Below the pieces are notes generated by a model. The model saw nothing but the letters and a program-made list of their open reading frames with translations. It searched no databases and was not told the origin of the DNA. From Chloroflexota bacterium (lineage in GTDB: Bacteria; Chloroflexota; Limnocylindria; P2-11E), in contig VBEU01000177.1 of assembly GCA_005883775.1 (NCBI GenBank), positions 1-6,007 on the forward strand: DNA of 6,007 bases, written 5' to 3'. The position numbers and the translations under genes were made by a program. Positions 1-5,322 of this stretch are shown one piece after another. Position 1 is the stretch's first letter. Each line of letters begins with the position of its first letter.

Positions 1-124
1 CGTCCACGACGATGACCATCTTTCCACGACGGATGTCGTCGATCGCCTCGCCGACCGACGCGAAGGGACCAGCCGGTGCGACCACTCTCGGTCGTTTCGG
101 GGTCAGACGCTTCACGTTGGCCAT
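1..124 (-). CDS. ribBA: 3,4-dihydroxy-2-butanone 4-phosphate synthase (RibB or RibBA), N-terminal fragment
   Basis: Only the first 41 codons lie in the window; the gene continues past the left edge. The enzyme makes 3,4-dihydroxy-2-butanone 4-phosphate from ribulose 5-phosphate, the four-carbon precursor of the lumazine ring in riboflavin synthesis. After a basic lead of about 20 residues (MANVKRLTPKRPRVVAPAGP), the protein reads FASVGEAIDDIRRGKMVIVVD. This is the classic opening of the DHBP synthase domain, just ahead of the expected acidic DDEDRENEGD loop, which falls outside. The ATG at 124 is the only good start. It lies 22 bp after the riboflavin synthase stop on the same strand, so the gene is the third of a ribD-ribE-ribB(A) operon. 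A fused GTP cyclohydrolase II domain is common in this arrangement but cannot be seen here. No Shine-Dalgarno sequence is apparent; a -10-like hexamer sits 7 nt upstream instead. Identification is confident; the fusion is inferred. Confidence 0.88.
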   Translation of the reverse strand, partial: MANVKRLTPKRPRVVAPAGPFASVGEAIDDIRRGKMVIVVD

Positions 125-131
125 GAGATCA

Positions 132-137
132 AGTCTA
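132..137 (-). promoter_or_regulatory. Possible -10 hexamer for an internal leaderless promoter of ribBA
   Basis: On the minus strand the ribE-ribBA gap contains TAGACT, which fits the TAnnnT pattern of a -10 element, followed by 7 nt and then the ATG at 124. There is no purine-rich ribosome binding site in the gap. No convincing -35 hexamer is seen 16-18 bp upstream, where the sequence is the end of ribE. This is a weak, pattern-based call; read-through from ribD-ribE is equally possible. Confidence 0.25.
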
Positions 138-146
138 GAGAGCCGG

Positions 147-740
147 TCACGCCCTTTTGACGAGACGCTCGACATACTTGGCCAGCACGTCCGTCTCGAC
201 GTTCACCAGGTTCCCCGAAGCAAGCGCTCCCAGCGTCGTGCGTTCGGCGGTGTGCGGGATGAGCGCGATCTCGAAAAAGGTCTTGCCAAGCCCAGCGATG
301 GTGAGCGAGACGCCGTCGAGCGTGATGAATCCTTTCATCACGATGTAGCGGGCGAGCTCCTTCGGCAACGCGAAGCGCAGGCGGGCCGCGCCACCGCCCT
401 CTTCGTGGCGAGCGACAAGCTTGGCCGTCGCGTCGACGTGTCCCTGCACGAAGTGGCCGCCCAGCGCCGTCGTCGGGGTCGCCGCTGACTCGAGGTTCAC
501 TCGCGTGCCGCGGATCGCGCGCCCGAGGGTGGTCCGCGATAGCGTCTCGGTTACGACGTCGACGGCGAACCCGTGCGTGTCTCGCTCCACGACGGTGAGG
601 CACGCGCCCGCGACATTGACGCTGGCGTCGATGCCGAGATCCTGCGCGATGGCCGACGATGAGATTTCGAGTCGCATCCCCGACGCGTTCGGCCCCGCGT
701 GGCGGATGGTCCCGATCTCCTGGACGATGCCGGTGAACAT
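147..740 (-). CDS. ribE: Riboflavin synthase (alpha-chain type)
   Basis: Riboflavin synthase dismutates two molecules of 6,7-dimethyl-8-ribityllumazine into riboflavin and the pyrimidine precursor, in the cytoplasm. The 197-residue product has the usual length (about 195-215) and the two tandem lumazine-binding barrels. The first opens with the diagnostic MFTGIVQEIG and carries a GACLTV motif with Cys47. The second starts near residue 95 with GGHFVQGHVD and contains KGFITLDGVSLT (residues 136-147), whose Ser145 and Thr147 match the ligand-contacting Ser/Thr pair known in the E. coli enzyme. The conserved tail LIPHTAERTTLG is present. Position 44 is Ala where many homologues have Asn (VNG), a minor difference. 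The ATG lies directly after the ribD TAG stop with no gap, so translation is probably coupled; GGAAGGGG at 759-752 could serve as a ribosome binding site 11 nt upstream. Assignment is secure. Confidence 0.96.
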   Translation of the reverse strand: MFTGIVQEIGTIRHAGPNASGMRLEISSSAIAQDLGIDASVNVAGACLTVVERDTHGFAVDVVTETLSRTTLGRAIRGTRVNLESAATPTTALGGHFVQGHVDATAKLVARHEEGGGAARLRFALPKELARYIVMKGFITLDGVSLTIAGLGKTFFEIALIPHTAERTTLGALASGNLVNVETDVLAKYVERLVKRA

Positions 741-1808
741 CTAGCCGAGCACCCCTTCCAACGCCAGGTCGTTGCCGAGCCTGCGCACCCGGACGTCGTG
801 GAGGTCGCTCGCTTTGGGAACGCCCTCGAGCGCCGGTGGCCCGTCGCCGCCGGCAACGGGCGAGAAGAGGAGCAGCACGCGATCGACGAGCCCCCCGCGC
901 ACCAGTGCGCCGGCGACGTGCGGGCCGGCCTCGCTCATCACGGTGTTCACGCCGTGATCTCCGAGCCACCGGAGTACAGCGCCGAGATCCAGGCCGCCAT
1001 CGGCGCGCGGTGCGGTGACGAGCAGCACGCCCGCCTCGCGGAGCTTATTCGTGCGGCGAACGTCGGCATCTCGCGCGACGAAGATCACCGTCCGCTGCGG
1101 ATCCTTCGCCCGCACGACCTTCGCCGTCGGTGGGGTGCGTGCGTCCGCGTCGACGATGACTCGAAGCGGATCGCGTCCCTTGACCTCGCGCACGGTGAGG
1201 GCGGGGTCGTCGGCGAGAACGGTGCCGATCCCGACGAGCACCGCGTCCGTGCGATCGCGGAGGCGATGCACCTCGCGGAGCGCGGGCTTACCCGAGAGAT
1301 AGCGTCGCCCTGGGACCGCGACGCGTCCATCGACGGTGGTGGCGAGCTTCAGCAGCACAAAGGGCCGCCCGCGCTTCAGGCGAGACACGAATCCGGCATT
1401 CAGGCGCTCGGCCTCCTCACGTAGGAGGCCCTCTTCGACCTCGACCCCCGCGGCGCGCAGCCCGCGTACGCCCTTTCCATCGGTACGCGGATCAGGGTCG
1501 CGCATCGCGAGGACGACGCGCGCGATCCCGGCGTCGCGGATCGCATCGACGCATGGCGGTGTCCGGCCCTGGTGCGCACAGGGCTCGAGATTCGTGAACA
1601 GGGTCCCGCCGCGCGCGGCTTCGCCGGCCTTGCGAAGCGCGTTGACCTCCGCGTGCGGCTCGCCGGCGGCGCGGTGGTATCCCTCGCCGACGACCACCCC
1701 GTCGCGCACCACGACGGATCCCACCAGCGGATTGGGACTCGTCCGGCCGGCCGCGCGAGACGCGAGTCGGAGCGCGCGGCGCATGTAGGTCGTGTCCGCA
1801 TCGGTCAC
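741..1808 (-). CDS. ribD: Bifunctional pyrimidine deaminase/reductase RibD
   Basis: RibD carries out two consecutive steps of riboflavin synthesis: deamination of the pyrimidine released by GTP cyclohydrolase II, then NADPH-dependent reduction of its ribose to a ribityl chain. From the GTG at 1808 the product is 355 residues, normal for the family. Residues 1-145 are the cytidine-deaminase-like domain, with TSPNPLVGSVVV (23-34), the zinc motif PHAEVNAL (His52, catalytic Glu54) and PCAHQGRTPPC (zinc ligands Cys77 and Cys86). Residues 150-355 are the reductase domain, with LKLATTVDGRVA, the nucleotide-site stretch VLVGIGTVLADDPALTVR and RRLGNDLALEG at the end. The usual glycine-rich EGGP motif reads EAGP here (Glu293). 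The same frame stays open far upstream, but homology begins at residue 8 (YMRRAL), and the upstream part is antisense to glutamate dehydrogenase, so the GTG is preferred. No clear ribosome binding site is seen. ribE follows without a gap. Confidence 0.95.
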   Translation of the reverse strand: MTDADTTYMRRALRLASRAAGRTSPNPLVGSVVVRDGVVVGEGYHRAAGEPHAEVNALRKAGEAARGGTLFTNLEPCAHQGRTPPCVDAIRDAGIARVVLAMRDPDPRTDGKGVRGLRAAGVEVEEGLLREEAERLNAGFVSRLKRGRPFVLLKLATTVDGRVAVPGRRYLSGKPALREVHRLRDRTDAVLVGIGTVLADDPALTVREVKGRDPLRVIVDADARTPPTAKVVRAKDPQRTVIFVARDADVRRTNKLREAGVLLVTAPRADGGLDLGAVLRWLGDHGVNTVMSEAGPHVAGALVRGGLVDRVLLLFSPVAGGDGPPALEGVPKASDLHDVRVRRLGNDLALEGVLG

Positions 1809-1811
1809 GGC

Positions 1812-1820
1812 TGCTAGTCT
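1812..1820 (+). promoter_or_regulatory. Candidate extended -10 element for glutamate dehydrogenase, in a 21-bp divergent gap
   Basis: The gap between the divergent ribD and gdhA starts (1809-1829) is only 21 bp. On the plus strand it contains TGC-TAGTCT, an extended -10 pattern (TGn plus TAnnnT) ending 9 nt before the GTG at 1830. No Shine-Dalgarno sequence is present, so a leaderless or almost leaderless transcript is the natural reading. Any -35 would lie inside the ribD coding sequence, and none is obvious there. On the opposite strand CAGACT (1821-1816) sits 7 nt before the ribD GTG and is a weaker candidate for the ribD promoter. The call rests on pattern alone. Confidence 0.4.
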
Positions 1821-1829
1821 GCGGCCCTC

Positions 1830-3113
1830 GTGACCGTCCTGAAGATGCCGAGTGCCACGAACCCCGGACAGGACCTCCTCCACTCGGCCCTTTCGCAGCT
1901 CGATCGTGCCGCGAAGGCATTGAATCTCGATCCGGGGATGCACCGTTTTCTCCAGCAGCCGGAGCGCACCCTCATCGTGGCTCTGCCCGTGACGATGGAC
2001 GATGGCCGGCTCGAGGTCTTCACCGGCTATCGCGTGCAGCACTCGACCGGTCGCGGACCGGGAAAGGGCGGAATCCGGTTCCATCCGTCGGTAGCGCTCG
2101 AAGAGGTGCAGGGGCTGGCGATGCTCATGACCTTCAAGTGCGCGGTGACCGATCTCCCGCTCGGCGGCGCCAAAGGCGGCGTCGCGGTCGATCCGAGCAA
2201 GCTGTCGAAGAACGAGGTCCAGCGCCTCACGAAGCGCTACACCGCGGCGATCCTGCCGATCATCGGTCCCGAGCAGGACATCCCCGCGCCCGACGTGAAT
2301 ACGGATGAGCAGACCATGGCGTGGATCGTCGACACGGTCACGATGATGACCGGTAAGCATTCTCCCGAGGTCGTCACGGGAAAGCCGGTCGAGCTCGGCG
2401 GCTCGCGGGGCCGGACCGAGGCGACGGGCCGCGGAGTCGCGTTCGTAACGCTCGAGGTCCTGCGTCGCGAGGGCAAAGAGCCGCGGGATACGCGCGTCGC
2501 GATCCAGGGATTCGGCAACGTCGGCAGCGTCACCGCCAAGTCGCTCGCCGCGGCGGGCTGCCGGATCGTGGCGATCTCCGATGTGAGCGGAGGGTACGCG
2601 GCACCTGATGGAATCGACGTCGCGCGGGCGATCGAGCACGTGCGCCGCAATCCCGCGCGAACGCTCGAAGGCCTCGCGGGCGTGACGCGGCTCTCGAATG
2701 CGGAGCTCCTCGCGATGGACGTCGACGTCCTCGTTCCCGCGGCGCTCGAGGGGCAGATCAACCGCGAGAACGCGCAGGAGATACGTGCCCGGATCATCGT
2801 CGAGGGCGCGAACGGCCCGGTGACCGCGGAAGCGGACCGGCTTCTCGCGGAACGCGGCGTTCTGATCGTTCCGGACATCCTCGCGAACGCGGGCGGCGTC
2901 GTGGTGAGCTATTTCGAATGGGTGCAGAGCCGCGCGCAGTTCTACTGGGAGCTCGACGAGGTCGAGAAGCGCCTCGAGATCTACATGCGGCGGGCGATGG
3001 AGCTCGTGCTCGCGAAGGCGAAGGCGTACGACTGCCCGCTCCGGGAAGCGGCGTTCATCGTCGCGGTCGAGCGGGTCGCGAGCGCGATCACGAAGCGCGG
3101 CATCTTTCCCTAG
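1830..3113 (+). CDS. gdhA: Glutamate dehydrogenase, hexameric Glu/Leu/Phe/Val dehydrogenase family
   Basis: This enzyme interconverts glutamate with 2-oxoglutarate and ammonia using NAD(P)H. The 427-residue product has normal family length. Residues 40-175 form the substrate domain, with GYRVQHSTGRGPGKGGIR (Lys79), MTFKCAV (Lys103), the signature GGAKGGVAVDP with catalytic Lys115, and PAPDVNTDEQTMAW with catalytic Asp155. The three lysines and the aspartate match the active-site set known from characterised glutamate dehydrogenases. The dinucleotide domain begins near residue 195 (GRTEATGRGV), with the Rossmann motif GFGNVG at 227-232 and Asp251 in the second-strand region. EGANGPVT and ILANAGGVVVSYFEW complete the family pattern. 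NAD versus NADP preference cannot be settled from the sequence. The GTG at 1830 is taken as start because of the -10 spacing; an ATG five codons later (1845) is an alternative. The gene is divergent from ribD and 59 bp upstream of the arg operon. gudB or rocG would be equally fair symbols. Confidence 0.94.
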   Translation: MTVLKMPSATNPGQDLLHSALSQLDRAAKALNLDPGMHRFLQQPERTLIVALPVTMDDGRLEVFTGYRVQHSTGRGPGKGGIRFHPSVALEEVQGLAMLMTFKCAVTDLPLGGAKGGVAVDPSKLSKNEVQRLTKRYTAAILPIIGPEQDIPAPDVNTDEQTMAWIVDTVTMMTGKHSPEVVTGKPVELGGSRGRTEATGRGVAFVTLEVLRREGKEPRDTRVAIQGFGNVGSVTAKSLAAAGCRIVAISDVSGGYAAPDGIDVARAIEHVRRNPARTLEGLAGVTRLSNAELLAMDVDVLVPAALEGQINRENAQEIRARIIVEGANGPVTAEADRLLAERGVLIVPDILANAGGVVVSYFEWVQSRAQFYWELDEVEKRLEIYMRRAMELVLAKAKAYDCPLREAAFIVAVERVASAITKRGIFP

Positions 3114-3134
3114 CGACGCCGGTCATCCGGGTAA

Positions 3135-3163
3135 TTGCATAATTATCCAGATAGACGCATAAT
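3135..3163 (+). promoter_or_regulatory. Promoter of the argCJB operon (sigma-70 type)
   Basis: In the 59-bp gap between gdhA and argC there is a -35 hexamer TTGCAT (3135-3140), a 17-bp spacer and a -10 hexamer CATAAT (3158-3163, five of six bases of TATAAT). The argC GTG follows 9 nt later, so the 5' leader would be only a few bases or absent, and no Shine-Dalgarno sequence is present. The segment 3132-3164 is about 73% AT (24 of 33) in otherwise GC-rich surroundings, which strengthens the call. The 9-nt distance from -10 to start codon equals that proposed for gdhA. Confidence 0.65.
3136..3149 (+). promoter_or_regulatory. ARG box: putative ArgR operator before argC
   Basis: TGCATAATTATCCA matches the E. 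coli ARG-box core TGAAT-wwww-ATTCA at 12 of 14 positions and resembles the TTGCAT-type boxes of actinobacteria. Around its centre (between 3142 and 3143), six of eight base pairs from 3135 to 3150 are symmetric. It overlaps the -35 hexamer and the spacer of the argC promoter, where binding of the arginine repressor ArgR with arginine as co-repressor would block RNA polymerase. argR itself is not in the window, so the regulator is inferred from the site and the genes behind it. Confidence 0.6.
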
Positions 3164-3164
3164 T
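3137..3164 (+). repeat. Direct repeat GCATAATT with 20-bp period in the argC control region
   Basis: GCATAATT occurs at 3137-3144 and again at 3157-3164, a shift of 20 bp or about two helical turns. The first copy is the left and central part of the ARG box. The second overlaps the -10 hexamer and has a much poorer right half (about 4 of 10 specific ARG-box positions). Paired ARG boxes about two turns apart are the known binding mode of hexameric ArgR, so the second copy may be a degenerate auxiliary box. It may also be no more than the AT-rich -10 region. Confidence 0.45.
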
Positions 3165-3172
3165 CTCGCCCT

Positions 3173-4195
3173 GTGCCGACTCGAGTCGCGATTGTAGGAG
3201 TCACGGGCTACGCCGGGGGAGAGCTCGCGCGGCTGGTCCTACGGCATCCAGAGGCCCGACTCGTGGCCGCCGTGGCCCGCTCGCATCAGGGCGAGCCGCT
3301 ACGCGCGGCGCAGCCGCACCTGCACGCGGCGGCGGATTCGCTCGTCATCGGATCCGAGGTCGGCGATGCCGAGGTCGTCTTCACGGCGCTTCCTGCGGGG
3401 GAAGCCGCAAAACAGGCGCGCGGATGGCTCGACGACGGCCGCACGGTCATCGACATCGGCAGCGATTTCCGGCTTCGCGATCCAAAGCTCTACGAGAGCT
3501 GGTACGGCTACACCCATCCTGCGCCCGAGCTGCTCAGGGAGGCGGTGTACGGTCTCACCGAGCTGACGCGAGATCGCTTGCATACCGCTCGGCTCATTGC
3601 AAATCCCGGCTGCTATCCGACCGCGGCGCTCCTCGCGCTTGCGCCCGCGCTCAAAGCCGGCCTCGTCACGGAGGACATCATCGTCGACGCGAAGTCGGGC
3701 GTCAGCGGGGCGGGGCACTCGGTCGAAGACGCGTACCTCTTCGGAACGATCGACGAGAGTGTTCGCCCCTACGGCGTGCCGAAGCATCGCCACACGCCGG
3801 AGATCGCGCAGGAGGCAGCGGCGCTTCTGGGCAAGGCGCCGCGGATAACGTTCACCCCGCATCTCATCCCGATGAACCGCGGTCTCATCGCGTCGTGCTA
3901 CGCCCCGCTCCGTCCCGGCAAAAGCGCCGAAGACGTCGCGAGTGCGTACGCCCGCGAGTACGCGGAAGAGCCGTTCGTCCGCGTCATCGACACTTATCCC
4001 GCCACGAAAGCCACCCTCGGTAGCAACTGGTGCCTCGTCCACGCCCTCGTCGATGAGGAAAACTCACGCCTCGTCGCCTTCGCCGCGCTCGACAATCTCG
4101 TGAAGGGCGCCGCGGGATCAGCGCTGCAGAATTTCAACGCGCGGTTCGGCTATCCCGAAACGATGGGCCTCGAGACCCTTCCACTCTGGCCGTGA
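3173..4195 (+). CDS. argC: N-acetyl-gamma-glutamyl-phosphate reductase
   Basis: ArgC reduces N-acetylglutamyl phosphate to N-acetylglutamate 5-semialdehyde with NADPH, the third step of arginine synthesis. The 340-residue product has the normal length. It begins with the Rossmann nucleotide-binding motif VAIVGVTGYAGGEL (5-18). The catalytic cysteine is Cys147 in ANPGCYPTA, and the conserved GVPKHRHTPEI (201-211) supplies the histidine of the active site. SGVSGAG (175-181), HLIPMNRGLIASCY and the C-terminal DNLVKGAAGSALQN are all family hallmarks. The GTG at 3173 places the nucleotide motif right at the N-terminus, as usual, and follows the proposed promoter by 9 nt. The stop overlaps the argJ start in GTGA. 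The assignment favours ArgC over the LysW-dependent LysY or ArgC' because argJ is next in the operon. Confidence 0.96.
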   Translation: MPTRVAIVGVTGYAGGELARLVLRHPEARLVAAVARSHQGEPLRAAQPHLHAAADSLVIGSEVGDAEVVFTALPAGEAAKQARGWLDDGRTVIDIGSDFRLRDPKLYESWYGYTHPAPELLREAVYGLTELTRDRLHTARLIANPGCYPTAALLALAPALKAGLVTEDIIVDAKSGVSGAGHSVEDAYLFGTIDESVRPYGVPKHRHTPEIAQEAAALLGKAPRITFTPHLIPMNRGLIASCYAPLRPGKSAEDVASAYAREYAEEPFVRVIDTYPATKATLGSNWCLVHALVDEENSRLVAFAALDNLVKGAAGSALQNFNARFGYPETMGLETLPLWP

Positions 4196-5322
4196 CATTC
4201 GAGGATTGGGCCCTCAAGCCCACCGGCGATCTTGTCGGTTACTCGGTCGGTGCGGCCGCCGCCGGCGTGAGGGACGGCAAGCCGAGCCGCCTCGACGTCG
4301 CCCTCATCGTGTCGGAACTCCCGTGTGCCGCAGCTGGCGTTTTTACCACCAACCAGGTCATCGCAGCTCCGTGCATCGTCACCCGGCGGCATCTCGAGCG
4401 AGGACCGCTTCGCGCGATCGTCGTCAACTCGGGCAACGCGAACGCTTGCACGGGCGAGCAGGGGGAGCGTGACGCGATCGCGATGGCCGAGGCGGCCGCC
4501 GACAAGATCGGCTGCGATCCCCACGAGGTCGCGGTCGCGAGCACCGGCGTCATCGGTGTGCCACTTCCGGTCGAACGCATCGCGAGTGCCATACGCTCAA
4601 TCGACCTGCGCAAGGATGCATGGGACGACGTGGCGCGGGCGATGATGACGACCGACACGCGGCCGAAATCGGTGCGACGTGACTATCCGCTCGGTACCTT
4701 GGGCAGCCCGGAGACCGTTCACTTTCGCGGTGTCGCCAAAGGCGCGGGGATGATCCACCCGAACATGGCGACGATGTGGATCAGCGTCGACGGGGACACG
4801 AGCACGAACGACATGGTCCTCGTGCTCACGAACGGCGCTTCGGGCTTCAAGCCCGTACGCAAGCCGCTCGCGATGTGCGCCGCGGTCCTCGGATGGCTAT
4901 GCGAAGACCTCGCACAGCAGATCCTCGCCGACGGCGAAGGCGTGACGAGGGTCTTCAAGGTGTTGATCAGGGGTGCGGCGTCGGACGTGGAAGCGATGCT
5001 CGCCGCGCGCACGATCACAACTTCGACGCTGGTGAAGACCGCGATCCATGGCGCCGACCCCAACTGGGGCCGCATCCTGGCAGCCGCCGGTCGATCCGGG
5101 GCGAAGGTCGACCAGACCCGAGCGACGGTCCGCATCGGGGACGTGAACGTATTCGAATCCGGCGCGCCACGTTCCTTCGACCGGGAGCGCATCCGCGAGA
5201 TCTTCAGCTCGCCCGGCCTTCGCATCGCGGTCGACCTCGGGGTGGCGAAGGGCAAGGGCGAAGCCTGGGGAACGGACCTCTCCGAAGAGTACGTGCGGAT
5301 CAATGCCGACTACACCACGTAA
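4192..5322 (+). CDS. argJ: Glutamate N-acetyltransferase / ornithine acetyltransferase ArgJ, with a short internal deletion
   Basis: ArgJ transfers the acetyl group from N-acetylornithine to glutamate, closing the cyclic arginine pathway; some members also use acetyl-CoA. The precursor normally cuts itself before a threonine, which becomes the N-terminal nucleophile of the beta chain. Here that is Thr194 in KGAGMIHPNMATM. Other conserved parts are NSGNANACTGEQG (79-91), the oxyanion-hole STGVIG (117-122), Lys183, DGEG with Glu249, GADPNWGRI, and the terminal NADYTT with Asn371 and Thr376. The product is 376 residues against about 400 usually. Directly after NMATM the sequence jumps to WISVDGDTSTND: the strand and helix of about 28 residues that normally stand between are missing in frame. 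The acetylornithine-recycling role fits the operon, but activity is uncertain because of the gap. The GTG start overlaps the argC stop by 4 bp and has no ribosome binding site, suggesting coupled translation. Confidence 0.9.
   Translation: MTFEDWALKPTGDLVGYSVGAAAAGVRDGKPSRLDVALIVSELPCAAAGVFTTNQVIAAPCIVTRRHLERGPLRAIVVNSGNANACTGEQGERDAIAMAEAAADKIGCDPHEVAVASTGVIGVPLPVERIASAIRSIDLRKDAWDDVARAMMTTDTRPKSVRRDYPLGTLGSPETVHFRGVAKGAGMIHPNMATMWISVDGDTSTNDMVLVLTNGASGFKPVRKPLAMCAAVLGWLCEDLAQQILADGEGVTRVFKVLIRGAASDVEAMLAARTITTSTLVKTAIHGADPNWGRILAAAGRSGAKVDQTRATVRIGDVNVFESGAPRSFDRERIREIFSSPGLRIAVDLGVAKGKGEAWGTDLSEEYVRINADYTT

Noticed and set aside
112..969. A 285-codon minus-strand frame overlapping ribE and ribD.
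   Set aside because: It is out of frame with both real genes on the same strand, is extremely Arg-rich and has no family motif.
1809..1860. An FMN riboswitch upstream of ribD.
   Set aside because: Only 21 bp separate ribD from the divergent gene, while the RFN element needs well over 100 nt and has conserved helices that are not seen in the adjoining gdhA sequence.
1809..2639. The ribD frame remains open for 277 codons upstream, which could be read as a long N-terminal extension.
   Set aside because: It lies antisense to a fully conserved glutamate dehydrogenase. The translation shows no recognisable domain, is rich in Arg and Asp as expected from antisense reading of GC-rich DNA, and RibD homology starts just after the GTG at 1808.
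3108..3131. A possible hairpin after gdhA (CCGG-TCAT-CCGG at 3119-3130) as a terminator.
   Set aside because: The stem is only 4 bp and is not followed by a T run; the next bases belong to the argC promoter.
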